A stretch of DNA of 64,000 nucleotides from assembly GCF_050624435.1 (NCBI RefSeq), contig NC_134541.1:11338995-11402994 (forward strand), read 5' to 3'. Under the pieces are notes generated by a model, which ran no database searches, had not been told where the DNA came from, and saw nothing but the letters and a program-made list of their open reading frames with translations. Origin of the DNA: Tenrec ecaudatus. Its lineage: Eukaryota > Chordata > Mammalia > Afrosoricida > Tenrecidae. This document shows, one piece after another, positions 22,626-34,197 of the stretch (positions are counted from its first letter, which is position 1; every line of letters begins with the position of its first letter). The translations under genes were made by a program, and so were the position numbers.

Positions 22626-23182
22626 AGCCAACAATGAACTCTCTTTCTGTTCATTGTCTTTGCAGGCACCCTAACGTAAAGACTGGGTTCTCTAGAGAAG
22701 CCAAACCAGGGGCATGGACAACTGAGGGCTCCCAGTGCTTCATCAGCTTGTCGACCCTTTTCATGAGAACTCCATCGGGAGTCTTGTTTTTGGCTAACGC
22801 TTTCAGCGCAGCTTCAACTTCTTCCGTCAGGGCCATTGGTTCTTGCTCATCTGCTGCCTCTTGCACCGGTTGCACATGGACTGGTTCTTTTTGGAACAGC
22901 GACCTGCTGTATTCTCTTCAGCTTCTTAAAAAAATTTTTTTAATTTTAAAATTAATTTATTTTAATTTTTATTATTTAAAAATGGTTATTATTTATCTTT
23001 TATTTTATCTCTTCAGCTTCCTGCATTGGTCAATGTTTTGTCTACAAAATCTTTCCATAGTGCCACTGAAGAATTTTTTCTTGAGTTTGTTCAGTTTAAG
23101 ATATGCTGAGTGTGTTCTTCCTTTTGGGTTCTCCTTTTTTTTGGGGGGGGTTCCTTTTTTGTTGTTGTTTTCTTTTTTTTTT

Positions 23183-23282
23183 TTAAACAATTTATTGGGG
23201 CTCATACAATTCTTATCACAGTTCATACATATACATACAATTGTATAAAGCACATCTGTACAGTCCTTGCCCTAATCATTTT
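23183..23282 (-). mobile_element. L1 3' end inside an RTE
   Basis: taaacaatttattggggctc to gtccttgccctaatcattt, a short truncated tail. It is the first of three in tandem orientation. Confidence 0.75.
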
Positions 23283-23299
23283 TTTCTCCTCTTTTCTTT

Positions 23300-23446
23300 T
23301 TTTACATTTTATTAGGGGCTCATATAACTCTTATCACAATCCATACATATACATACATCAATTGTATAAAGCACATCCATACATTCCCTGCCCCAATCAT
23401 TCTCAAAGCATTTGCTCTCCACTTAAGCCCCTTGCATCAGGTCCTC
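23300..23446 (-). mobile_element. L1 3' end inside an RTE
   Basis: tttacattttattaggggct, acaatccatacatatacata and ccacttaagccccttgcatc. It shares the tacatacaattgtataaagc variant with the copy at 23183, so both belong to the same subfamily. Confidence 0.75.
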
Positions 23447-23522
23447 TTTTTTTTTTTTTCCTTCCCTCCCCGTGTTGTTGTTTTCTAATGCTAGGTCTTT
23501 GCACATTTCACTTTGCCTTCTT

Positions 23523-24266
23523 TTAAAAATCATTTTATTAGGGGCTCATAGAACTCTTATCACAATCCTTATATACATGAATTGTGTGAAGCACATTTGT
23601 ACATTCATTGCCCTCATCATTCTCAAAACATTTGCTCTCCACTTAAGCTCCTGGCATCAGCTCATTTTTCCCCTCCCTCCCTGCTCCCCGCTCACTCATG
23701 AACCCTTCATAATTTATAAATTATTATTTTGTCATGTCTTGTACTGTCCGACATCTCCCTGCACCCATTTTCTGTTGTCTGTCCCCCAGGGAGGAGGTGA
23801 TATGTAGATCCCTGTAAACAGTTCCCCTTTTCCACCCCACCCTCCCTCCGCCCTCCCAGTATCGCCACTCTCACCACTGTTCCTGAAGGGATCATCCATC
23901 CTGGATTCCTTGTGTTTCCATTTCCTATCGGTACCAGTGTACATCCTCTGGTCTAGCCAGATTTGTAAGGTAGAATTGGAATCATGATCGTGGGGAAAGA
24001 GGAAGCATTTAGGAACTAGGGGAAAGTTGTATGTTTCATCATTGCTACACTGCACCCTGACTGGCTCGTCTCCTCCCTGTGACCCTTCTGTAAGGGGATG
24101 TCCAATTGCCTACAGATGGGCTTTGGGTCCCCACTCTGCACTCCCCCTCATTCACAATGGTGCTTGATACCTGATCCCTTCGACACCTTGTGATCGCACA
24201 GGCTGGTGTGCTTCTTCCATGTGGGCTTTGTTGCTTCTGAGCTAGATGGCCGCTTGTTTACCTTGG
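23523..24266 (-). mobile_element. L1 3' UTR inserted in RTE, 12-bp duplication
   Basis: This 744-bp L1 end runs from aaatcattttattaggggct to agctagatggccgcttgttt. It is flanked by ctttgccttctt (23511-23522) and ctttaccttctt (24267-24278), one mismatch in 12. RTE sequence resumes beyond both flanks. Confidence 0.8.
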
Positions 24267-26174
24267 CTTTACCTTCTTGAGCCGTCCTTTGAAGTTTTGT
24301 GTTCAGTTCTTTTCTTCCATTTGCCTTAGCTCCTCTATGAGTAAGAGTAAATTTCAGAGTCTCTTCTGACATCCACTTTGATTTTTTCCTTCCTGTATTT
24401 TAAATGACATTTTGTTTTCTTCCTGTATGCTATTCCTGATGTCATCCCACAGTTCTTCAGGTCTTCTGTCATTCGTGTTCAATGCACCAATGTGTTCTTG
24501 AGATGCCCTTGAAATTCAGACAGGATAGACTCAAGGTCATAGTTTGATTTTCATGGACTCTAGGTCATAGTTTGGCTTTAATGTTCTCAACATCAACCTG
24601 AACCTACATGTGAGCAATTGCTGGTCTGTTCCACAGTCAGCCTGGACTGGTTTTAGGTGCTGATATTGAGATTCTACATAGTCTCTTCCCACAGATGTAG
24701 GCAATTTCATTTCTTTGTATTCCATCTGGAGAAGCCCATGTGTATGGTCACCTTTTGTGTTGCTGAAAAGCTAATAGCTACAAACAAGTCTTATGTGTGG
24801 CAAAATTCTATCATTCAATCTCCATCTCCCCCTCATTTCTGTCACCACGACCGTATTTCCTAATTACTCTTCCTTCCTCTTTGGTTCCAACAGTTGCATT
24901 CCAATAACCAATCATTTTAAAGGCATCTTAAATACACGTTCGATCAAGTTCAGACTGGAGATGTTGGGAGTCTTCAATTTCTACACCACTAGCTTTACTA
25001 GGTGGGGCATACATCTGAAATGATGGTTGCATCGATTGGCTTTCCTTGAATGCGGATAGCTATCCCCTTATCACAGACAGCATTGTACTTCAAGATAGAT
25101 CATGGAATGTACTTTCTGACCATGGAGTCAACGCCCTTCCTCTTGAATCTGTCCTTCCCTGCATAGTAAACAACAGGATTTTCTGATTCAAGATGGCCAA
25201 GACCAGTCCATTTCAGCTCACTAATGCCGGTTATGTAGATTTTTATGTATTGCATTTAAGTTTGTTTACAACTTCCAATTTTCTTAGCATATTTCACACA
25301 TCCCAAGTTCCAATTATTGACGCTTAGCCTAGTCCTTCTTCATAGTGTAGTCGGTTCTGAGGCTGGGATCTCTGTGGAAAGGTGTTCACTCGACTCTGCT
25401 GGCATTTGAAATGCCAGTGACAGAGCTTCCAGAGTCTCAGCGACACCCAGGCCACCACAGTACGGCCAACTCCCAGACAAGGTGGTCACGGCTGCTCACG
25501 GCAGATTCCATTGCGGAGTTTACTACATTGTGTAATGTCGTTCTTATCAGCAAGGAAAAAGGGCTCAGCCTGAACTTGCCAAACCACTGACAATCCTGGC
25601 CTACCCAGGTTGACATGACAGCTAGCTACCTCAAAGACGATCCTAATGTTTCAAGTCTCGGATGTTGTTCGTGAAGGCCCATGAGGACTAATGAAGCCCT
25701 CTATGGTCCCCCTTTTTTAGTTCTTCTTACTTTGGAAATGTCCTTAGAGACTATGGTCTCGGAGTCTGTGCACACTGCCCCCCAGAGCCCCATCACGCAG
25801 CCCCACTGGTCCTTTAATTGTTCCATAAGCATGTTGGCCACCATCTTGTGGTAGAGCCTTTGGAGACTCCTGATGGCGCCCTCCTTCGTTTCCTCCAGGG
25901 CTCTACTCACCTGTCACCTGAGGATGCCCTTCATCTACCACTTCAACTGTCTACATAGCGTTTGTTCCTAGCCGACATCTATTACAGGTCTTCCTCTGAC
26001 TGAAGTTGAGCGGCCTGGGCAAAGACAATTGGTTTTCTGTAATTCAGCCTTTAGGAGCGGCCCGGCTAACAGTGAGAACTCAGTCAGCCTTGTTTCATGA
26101 TAAAGGAATCAATGAACATCAGTTCTGGTAGACCTCCTCAGGTGAACACCTTCCTGGCCATGGGATTCTACCTG

Positions 26175-26400
26175 TTGTTGTTAGGTACCTCCGAGTCATT
26201 CCAGCTTACAGTGACACTATGCACGGCAGGGTGGGACACTGCCTGGTCCCGCACTACGGTCACGGTCTGTATGATGGTTGAGTCTGTTGTTACAGCCACC
26301 ATGTCAATCCATCCCACGGATGGTTTTCCTCCTTCACACAGACCAAGCATGATACCCTTTCCAGGGACTGGTCGATCCTGATGTCCAAAGTACATGAGGC
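26175..26400 (-). mobile_element. RTE 3' end
   Basis: ctgttgttgttaggtacctc at the tail, then ctgcctggtcccgcactacg, gtcaatccatcccacggatg, caagcatgataccctttcca. This is the reverse complement of the tail region seen at 3700-3904. Confidence 0.65.
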
Positions 26401-26454
26401 ACTGTTAAATTGATACATGCTCTGTGATCTTTATTCTGAAACTCTGATGTGTAG

Positions 26455-26585
26455 TTACCAGCAGCTCCTCCGGATAAAGACTGAACTTACTACTTCTGTA
26501 AATAATTACTGTTTGGGAACACCCCCACCCCACCCCTAGGGGATTGCTATGAATCAGCATTGACTCAGTGGTAGAATTTGATATA
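26455..26585 (+). mobile_element. AfroSINE 3' half
   Basis: cagcagctcctccggataaa, ttactacttctgtaaataat and tgaatcagcattgactcagt. Confidence 0.55.
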
Positions 26586-26654
26586 TTTTGAACAACAAAA
26601 GATAACATTAGCTTTATCTATCTATTTATAGTAAGTGTCAGATAATATACTCAT

Positions 26655-26830
26655 TTGTTTTTGTTTTATAAATCATTGTATTGGGCGCTCCTACAGCTCT
26701 TAGCACAATGCATCCATCCATCCATCTTGTCAAGCACATATGTGCATATGTTGCCATCCTCATTTTCAAAACATTTGCTTTCTACTTGAGCTCATGGTAT
26801 CAGCTTGTTTCCTTACCTCCTCCACCCTCC
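26655..26830 (-). mobile_element. L1 3' end
   Basis: ttgtattgggcgctcctaca, a short (CATC)n run at about 26709-26723, aaacatttgctttctacttg and a polypyrimidine tract. Confidence 0.7.
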
Positions 26831-26844
26831 CTCCTTCTGTTTTT

Positions 26845-27430
26845 GTTTTGTTTTTAAACAGTTTATTATGCATTAGGTGAAGGTTTACAGAAGACACAAT
26901 AATTTTACATTAAACAATTCATACATACGTTGTCTCAACGTCCAGTCAAATCCTCTCCCTGTCTTTCCTATTTTCATTTCTCGTTCTAAGCCTCTGAACT
27001 TTGCTGCCTTTTTTTTTTTTTTTTACCTTAAATGGTTGCTATGCCACCACAGGGCTGAGTTCAGTTCTAGCCTTGAAAGGTGAGTTAAGGCCCATAGTCT
27101 TGGGCATTCCCCACATCTCTAGCTGGCAGATGATCCTGATATCTTTTATGATTTTAGGCTCGGGTTCCTTCTCCTCCCACTCTATCTAGTACTTTCTACT
27201 CCTATCCTGTCAGAGCAGTTGGTAGTGATACTGGGCACCATCTATTTTTTTCTGATCTCAGGCATGGTGGCCTACGTTTACGTCTCTATCAGTCCATCAG
27301 ACTAATTGTTTTCATGTGTCTTTCTTTTATTCTTTCCCATGTTATCTTTCAATTTTCATCCTTCTTCCTGTTTCTACAAAGAGAGACCAATAGTTGTACC
27401 TTTTAAGACCCCAGTCCCTGCTCACCAAAT
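26845..27430 (-). mobile_element. L1 3' UTR, older family
   Basis: acagtttattatgcattagg, gtgaaggtttacagaagaca, caattcatacatacgttgtc and ccttttaagaccccagtccc. The start resembles 47935-48170. It differs from the younger tails elsewhere. Confidence 0.5.
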
Positions 27431-27431
27431 G

Positions 27432-27530
27432 TTCTCTGCCACCGAGTTGATGCTGACTCACAGTGTGCCTTGCAGGAGAGGCTAGAACGCTTCCTGGAAC
27501 CCTTTATGGGAGTAGAAAACGTCACCTTCT
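27432..27530 (-). mobile_element. AfroSINE 3' half
   Basis: tgccaccgagttgatgctga, ctcacagtgtgccttgcagg, ctttatgggagtagaaaacg. Confidence 0.6.
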
Positions 27531-27534
27531 TCCC

Positions 27535-28279
27535 AACCCACCAAATGAGGAGACAGAATTATCTTAGTGGGTTATGTTATGGCAGTTGACTTCGGTGTTT
27601 TCTAGACGATGGTTTTGAGCTCCCAGGCCCTGGACCTCCATCCCTTAGACTTAGAGAGTTTGCTTACATCTAAGAAATTTTGATAACTCCCCCTTCTCTC
27701 CCTCCCACCCGTGTACGCTCTTTCCTGTTCATGGACACGTTTACCGCAAAGCTAATGACACACAGACAAATGAACATTCTCTGTCAAACTTAGGGATATC
27801 TGTGGGTATAACCCCACTCTTTCACACCGGTTCAGTCAAGCATCCTCTCATAGAGCACCATGATTGCAGGATGGTGTTTATCACAGTATTTGCCTCGGTT
27901 TGCAAATCTCCCCTGGCTCCATCCTTTTTTCCTAACTTACCCCTTATTGCGTACTGCCTTCCCCTTCACCCCAGTTAACACTTGTCTGCTCTCGATCCTC
28001 TGATGAAACTAATAATCTTTGAGAATGCAGGTTAAAAAAAGGGACTACTCTCTTGGGTCCCAGGCATAATTCGAGACAATGAGAATCTGAGGGGGCCATG
28101 ATGCTCTTGGCTCCTTCTGTCAAAGACCACCTGTTCCAGCGGGAGAATGCCCTGGAACGTGCCTCCATCCTCCCAGCTCGCCCTACCCCATTTTACACAG
28201 AGCCAGTATACCTGGCACAGCCTCTCTTTGGGCATGAGCTCTCAGGGTTGACAAGTAAGCTTTTACCCACTCTAGACTG
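27535..28279. other. Intergenic, no gene seen
   Basis: Part of 27700-27900 (ataaccccactctttcacac, gagcaccatgattgcaggat) may be LINE-derived. I could not place it in a family. Confidence 0.35.
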
Positions 28280-28385
28280 GTAGCGCCTTGGTTACGTGCT
28301 CGCCTGCTGACCAAGAGGGTGTCAGTTCAAAGCCATCTGTGACTCCGTGGAGGCAAAAAGGACCTGGTGATCCCTTCCAGAGAAA
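28280..28385 (+). mobile_element. AfroSINE 5' part
   Basis: ggtagcgccttggttacgtg, tgctgaccaagagggtgtca, gttcaaagccatctgtgact. Confidence 0.55.
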
Positions 28386-28389
28386 TAAA

Positions 28390-29840
28390 ATCGTGCCCGT
28401 TATTCCCCGGACTTGGCTGTTGCCAGGGGCTCAGTCCTAGGAAAGCCAATGGAGCTCCTTTGCTTCCTTTATTCCCGTCTTTTCATCCTCCCGGCTCCTT
28501 TGCTGGTATCTCACGGTCCTCCCCTCCTGCCCCAAATGGGCTGCCCCTTCCCCACCTACTTTCAAAATGTTTTATGAGGACCTTCATCCCATTCCATAGT
28601 TCAATCATCCATCTCCTCTTGGCCCTTCCTGGGCCCCACCCAGGAGACCTCAGGCATTTGTTTATTTGGGAGTCTGAGAAAAAAAAAAGAAGTTTAAAAT
28701 CTCTCCCTCCATTCAAAGGGAGCACAGAACATTTTATATTCCCTTTCACAGTCAAAAGATGATCCTTTCTGTCCAGTCCAACATCCATTGAAGTGTTTAT
28801 AGACGCGTTATCCTAACAATGCCTTTATTCTCTGTGCCAATGGATGGTCCAATCCTGGCTCCCCTTTTGTGTGCTGGGTCCGAGTGATTGTTTACCGGGC
28901 AGAGATCTCTCTGGCAGTAAACTTCCTCATATGCCCGGTCTTAGCTCCCTGGGGTTGTTATAACACCGAGTGTGAGAAATGGAGAGAGGGAAACGTACTC
29001 TGTAACATTTTCTAAAGATAAAGTTCATAGTTGTCACTCTTTGGGGAGTAGGGTAGAGGCATGGACAGGATTTTACCTCAAAGAGAGAGAGAGAACTTTT
29101 TTGGAGTGGGCGGTTGGGGCTCCAGTACAAGGATATCTGAGTTCAGACTGAATCCAGATTGCAAAAACAGGGCTGAAATGAGAAGCTTTTAGGGCAGAAA
29201 AATTGGCCGATCAATTGAACCTTTGACTGGCTTTTGAAAATCGATACATTGCTTCCGCCAAGTTGCACAATGTGTGAGCACATTTCTGGGCGGGCCCATT
29301 TATCTGCATCATATGTCTGCCAAGCCGGATGCCTCACACAAGACAAGAATCCACAAGAGAAATAAGCCAGCTTTCGAAAACAACTTCTGAAACTCTGGGC
29401 ATCAGTGAAACCCGGCTCAGGAAAGACACCTGACATTGGGACAGAGCTACATGCACCAGAATGCTGTTGGAACGTCTGCCACAACCAAAGGTACAACGAC
29501 AGGAACTGGTCACCCGCAGGACGGAAATGATAAAAACATAAGTGGAGTTTGTTTTTTTTGCTGTTTAAATGCAGCCGAAAATGTTGATAGTACTTTGTTC
29601 CCCAAATCATACGACTCCAAGATGGATTTTGCAAGTGGACCTGCACTCTGGAAACCTGATGTTAGTCATGGGAGAAGGATCCGACGAAAATTCACCAAGA
29701 CACGATCTTTCTCTAACCCGCAGGGAGAGAGCGATTCTGCACACCATCGGAGGCGGGCGTCTAAGACAGCCATTCTGCAGCCTCCATGGAGGAAGAGGCT
29801 GGGGGGTTGGGGTTTGACCTATTTAGGGAGGTTCTAAAGG
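28390..29840. other. Unique upstream DNA, candidate conserved element
   Basis: No gene seen. About 29150-29420 lacks any repeat signature and has a balanced composition with long runs free of homopolymers, unlike its flanks. It could be a conserved regulatory element, but conservation cannot be tested here. Confidence 0.35.
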
Positions 29841-29844
29841 CTCC

Positions 29845-29975
29845 CCCACAGAGCACGGTATGCCCATGAAGTTCTAGCCTGGAGGAAGCCCTATGGGGCT
29901 AAGTCCACTCTGCCCAGGAGAGTTGCCCTGAGCTGGAATCGACCCCACAGCCATGGGTCATGGGTTTTAGAGGCG
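29845..29975 (+). mobile_element. AfroSINE 3' half, diverged
   Basis: aagttctagcctggaggaag, ccctatggggctaagtccac, gagctggaatcgaccccaca. Confidence 0.55.
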
Positions 29976-30047
29976 CTAAGAAGATTTGATTCATGATACA
30001 GTACTTAGAATTTTATTAGAAAGTATTCTAAAACCCAGAAGCCTACC

Positions 30048-30114
30048 GCTGTCCAGCTGATTCCGACTCAGAGTGACCCTTTAGGGCATCCCATGGGCTT
30101 CCAAGGCCTTACAT
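30048..30114 (-). mobile_element. AfroSINE fragment
   Basis: gctgtccagctgattccgac, gagtgaccctttagggcatc. The copy ends where a hAT-like terminus begins. Confidence 0.6.
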
Positions 30115-30160
30115 CAGGGGTCTTCAAACTTTTTAAATGGGTCAGTTCATTGCCCTTGGC
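30115..30160 (+). mobile_element. OC1-like hAT terminus
   Basis: caggggtcttcaaacttttt followed by aaatgggtcagttcattgcc is close to the start of the OC1 (OposCharlie1) hAT family as I recall it. Only the first ~46 bp remain. The upstream 8-mer ccttacat has TA at the centre. Confidence 0.5.
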
Positions 30161-30207
30161 ATCAGCTCCTCATCCCCCTTCTCATGAAATCAGCTCATTT
30201 CTCACAA

Positions 30208-30360
30208 AAATCCACGCTGACTCGTAGTGACACCCTGTGTGTAACTGTTTACCGGAGTGGAGAGCCCAGTTCTTATTCCTCTGGTGCTGCTGGGGGTTTC
30301 AAACTGCCAGCCATGCAGATCGCAGCCCAACTCTTAACCACTACGCCACCAGGGCTCTTT
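30208..30360 (-). mobile_element. AfroSINE
   Basis: tccacgctgactcgtagtga, tgggggtttcaaactgccag, ttaaccactacgccaccagg. The head is intact. Confidence 0.75.
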
Positions 30361-30631
30361 TTACAGAAGTCTTGGGTAGCCTCAGACATGACCTGGAAAT
30401 CATAGTGTCTGCAGTGGGCTTCTCAACGTCAGGACTACCGAAACAATGTAAGTGTTCCAACTCCCAGGGACCCATCGCATAACAGAACCAAACCCCGCCT
30501 GGACCTGAGCCTTCTTCACAATTGTTCTTGCTGAGCCCCTTGCTAGGCCTTCCTGTCAATTCATCTCCTTGAGGCTACTTATCTTTTTCTACTTTACAAA
30601 GCAGATGTCCTTGTCTGGGGACCTGTCTCCT

Positions 30632-30702
30632 GACAACATGCCCAGAGTATAATTCACCGCCCTTGCTTCAAAAGAACTTTCTGGTTGTACTTCTGAGGCA
30701 AA
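30632..30702 (-). mobile_element. RTE fragment
   Basis: ctgacaacatgcccagagta and tttctggttgtacttctgag correspond to the RTE 3' coding end in reverse (compare 3620-3700). Confidence 0.55.
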
Positions 30703-30719
30703 GGGGGCCAGATAGTTCC

Positions 30720-31890
30720 TTGTTGACGGGGAACGATATGCTGTCCTGGGCAGTATGAACCTTCAATTGTGAGAACCAAACATGTCTTTAGATATTGTTG
30801 TCAAACGTTCTGTGACGTTCTGTGGGGAGAAGGGCAAAGTCAGCCCCTCCCCAGCCCCCTGAGCACCAGGGCCGCAGATGAACTTCCACTTGGAGACTCC
30901 ACAAACTCTCTCCAGCACGTGTACGCCTGAGGCTGACCTGAAGACCCTATGCTCAGACAATGTTAGCTGTCAAGTGACAGAGGGGCAAAAACGCCAGCAG
31001 CGTGGACTTGTTTGCTGCCGCTGTCCCTCGTCCATTTAATCTCCAGCTAAAGGGCCACTTGAACCGAGGGACAAAGTGTCTTGGCTGACAACTTGCTTTA
31101 GCACACTTGCTGAGCTATTTTTCTCTCTTTCCTGAGTCCCCAGCTTTAGGACTCCATACATCAGCTGCAACTCCGAAGATGAATTGGAGCTCCACGTTGC
31201 TCGATACCAATTTGGACTTGATAAAATGGCGACACGCAAGGAGATATCAAATACGGGGGCGGGGGGGGGGGAGAGCATCAGATAAGTGATGATTAGAGCA
31301 ATTAGCCAGCCTCTGCATCCATAAATCATGGCCAGTAAGGGGGCCCGGGGCCAGGACAGTGGGCTTTGAGCCCCACAAGAAGGCTCTCCCAGTGAATGAC
31401 AAGCTGGAGTTCGGAAGCAATTTCAGCCCAATTCCCCAATCTCTAGAGTTTGAGCACTGTCTCTCCCAGGCAGGAAGCCTACCACCTGAGGCGGGCAGGC
31501 CAGATCTAGAAGCAGCCATCATCTCCAAGTGTCTGGTCCACATTGAGGGGAGGGGAGGAGAGGAGGGGAAGCCTACCCTTCTACTTCCCGAACCCAAACC
31601 TCCCATTTCCCAGATGACAGCAAGACTGTGGCCGATTCAGGGCACTGGGCTTCCCGGCACAGAGAAAGATCCAGATCATGATGTATGGGCCAGCCTTGCC
31701 TCTGGAGTCACTTTTCAGCTTAAGAAGCTTGAGGTGCTGGGAATTCCAGAGGGGGGAGAAAAAAGACACAAAAGCAGCACACATCAGTGCCCCTTTCAAT
31801 GACAGGGCTAGCCAAGTATCTCACTGGCTTTTGGAAAGCAACTTCATTTACATATGATTTACATGTCGTTTACATGCGACAGAATCTACC
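30720..31890. other. Unique upstream DNA, candidate conserved element
   Basis: No gene seen. About 30960-31240 is repeat-free and of even composition, with cttgctttagcacacttgct and ttaatctccagctaaagggc. It is a plausible SALL4 distal element, by inference only. Confidence 0.35.
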
Positions 31891-31891
31891 C

Positions 31892-32075
31892 ATGGGACAT
31901 GGGATCAGGAGAGACCAGGCCCGGAGGAGGAAGACCCTGGAGCAGATGGAGGGACCCGGTGACTGAACTCAAGCCAGAGCCCCATCGAGGATGGGGCAGG
32001 AGCAGGCGGCTCAGCCTTCTGTAGCTCACAGAGTGGTAATGAGTCACCATCATCTCAGCGGCACACAACAACAGC
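31892..32075 (+). mobile_element. RTE 3' end, diverged
   Basis: ggaggaggaagaccctggag, cagatggagggacccggtga and catctcagcggcacacaaca follow the order of the tail at 3720-3904. Confidence 0.5.
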
Positions 32076-32273
32076 CACAAGCATGTGGCTCCAGGACGGT
32101 GAGAAAATGTACACAGTTGTGCAACCATCACCCGTCGCGTTCATTTTTATCCCATGTTCAGGCTCTCAGAGTGGCCTGTCCTTCCTTTCTCGTGCCCTTC
32201 ACGGCCGGGCAACTTTCACCTTCGACTAGGCACGCCCTTGGCATTGCGGGTTTCGCTTTGCACTGCGCACCAT

Positions 32274-32415
32274 AAAGGTCAGCAGTGTGCAAACCACCAG
32301 CCGGAGAAGGGCGAGTTAAAGGTTTACAGTCTCCCAAGCCCACAGGGGTGGTTCTACTCGGTCCTGGAGGGTCACGATGAGTCAGAAGCGGCTCCATGGC
32401 AGTGAGTTTGGTTTA
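32274..32415 (+). mobile_element. AfroSINE lacking its head
   Basis: aaaggtcagcagtgtgcaaa, cacaggggtggttctactcg, gctccatggcagtgagtttg. Confidence 0.75.
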
Positions 32416-32464
32416 TGCCGGTCAAAAGGCCCCCTGTCCTAGCACTGATGTGACAGTGCTTGGC

Positions 32465-32600
32465 TGCTCCTTGAGAGTTGGGTGCTCAGCACCCAGCAGC
32501 TCCTCTGAGGGAGCAAGCTGTGGCAGCTGTGTTTCCTGAGAGTCACAACTTTGGAAACCCTGTGGGGCAGTTCCTGGTGACCCGTGGAGTTATCCTGGCC
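32465..32600 (+). mobile_element. AfroSINE, diverged
   Basis: acccagcagctcctctgagg and actttggaaaccctgtgggg. The terminal part is lost. Confidence 0.45.
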
Positions 32601-32609
32601 TGATCTTCA

Positions 32610-33330
32610 GAAGCAGCAGGCCCCCAGACCTTGCTTCCTACTCTCTTATTCTGGAAGCGTCACTGCCACCCATGCACCCGACCAACCTGCGAACCTCCCC
32701 TGGCCTGTGGCTGATGGCAGCCCACAGGGCAACCTGGTTGGAAATGAGACGGGCTCCCACGTGCGGGAATCTCCTACTACACCTCCACTGTTCCCCGATC
32801 TGAAATCGGCTTGCTGAAAGAGCCAAAAATCAATTTCTCAGTGCTCCTTTACCCCAAGGAAACAATGGTTTATAGAAACCCCCACCAACGTCTGAAAGAC
32901 AAATAGTTTAATAATATCATCCTCTAATCTTTTTTTCCTATCATCACCCAGATCGCTTGGCTGGTTAAAGAAAATTAAGCAATCAGAAAGTTACCTGGGT
33001 CCAGGAGCTCCCCCCTCCCCCTCCTCTGGAGCTCTTAGATCATCGCCCTCACACATGTTTCTAGCAGCCGTGCCTAAATTGGATGAAGATTCAAAATGTG
33101 TGCCAGCGTCCTTCCCTCCTTCCCTTTGAGGAAAACAGTATCTGCTGGAGTGATTCCACAGCTTTCCAGGACAAGTTTAACGCACAGACCAGCGGGATTC
33201 CAAAGGCTCATGGCAGAATTCCACTATTTTTTCATTTCATTTTTCCATCATCCTGTTGACGCCTCCTCATATGCTTGGCATGTCCCCATTTGGGGTTTTT
33301 GTTTTGCTTGTTTAGGGAGTTTGCTGCGGT
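32610..33330. other. Unique upstream DNA
   Basis: No gene or repeat recognised. 32820-33000 is A/T-rich, with attaagcaatcagaaagtta near a possible homeodomain-type core. Confidence 0.35.
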
Positions 33331-33334
33331 TGAA

Positions 33335-33535
33335 TGACAGGTATTGGGAGTCAGATTTCGGGGTGGATCCTTAGCTCAGGCATTCCTGAATAAGTCATTT
33401 CCTGTCTTAGAGCCTCAGTTTCCTTGCTTTGTAAAATTGGGGTGGCATTCAAGTCCACCTCCCTGGGAAGCGAAATGGAAGTGCCTTTAGTGTGGCAGAT
33501 GGCTTGTAGCAGGGGCTCAATCAATGATTTTTATG
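33335..33535 (+). mobile_element. MIR
   Basis: gagcctcagtttccttgctt, tgtaaaattggggtggcatt and gcaggggctcaatcaatgat match MIR in order, including its 3' end. Confidence 0.75.
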
Positions 33536-33539
33536 ATAA

Positions 33540-34190
33540 TCACTTGGAGACTCAGATGGCACAATTTTACTACCTAGTTCTAAGTAGAAATGACCGCCGT
33601 GTTTTAAAGATCACTGATTAAAATAAATACATATGAAAGAACTCTGTCTTAAATGAAGTATTTCTGAAGCCGCCCTGGAGCGGAAATGTGTAAGTTACTT
33701 CTCCTGCCCCAGGACTGCAAACAGAAAATGAGGTTGGAATGGCAGATTCCTCAACCAGGCTAATGTTAATTACCCTCTCTTCATACTTTATCAGAATTCT
33801 AAATAGCTCCAAAAGGTTAAAAAGCCAAGTCCTAACCTTTCCAACTTGGGCTGCTGGGCTCTAAACCTATTTATTTACCTCGGGCAACTTACAAGGCGAA
33901 ACATTTCCAACAGAGACTGCAACACTTCTTCCGTCAATAAGTTTTATATTGACAGTCATGAGGGCGGCCTTACAGGAAAGATGATGGAGCGATTTCTCTT
34001 CTGGGCGGGGCTGTCCAAACGCCCAGGTGAGCATATTTGTGAGCCTGACATTCTATTGTGTTTGCATTCCTGATTGGTTTACAAGAAACTAGTACAAGCT
34101 GAGGGCTTGATGAATAACGAATCAAGGAATTGCAGTGGACACATGGAGGTTTTGTTTTTGTAATTAAAAAACAAAAAATCCCCCAAATAC
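33540..34190. other. Unique upstream DNA
   Basis: No gene seen and no family recognised. Confidence 0.35.
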
Positions 34191-34197
34191 CAATCCT

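Larger units (their letters stand above)
22640..25540 (-). mobile_element. RTE-clade LINE, endonuclease to RT linker, degraded
   Basis: On the minus strand the parts read N to C from high to low coordinate. About 25260-24960 encodes an endonuclease-like stretch (ITGISELKWTGLGHLES, then IRIQGKPIDATIISDV). About 24725-24540 encodes DCGTDQQLLTCRFRLM and KPNYDLES. About 22850-22750 encodes ALTEEVEAALKALAKNKTP, the start of the RT module. These match the order of RTE/BovB LINE proteins. Stops and frameshifts abound, so it is dead. L1 insertions at 23183-24266 break the element. Confidence 0.7.

Noticed and set aside
22580-23248. 222-codon plus-strand open frame
   Set aside because: It is antisense to an RTE relic and runs into L1 tails. 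The Phe/Leu-rich sequence is from poly(T)-rich DNA.
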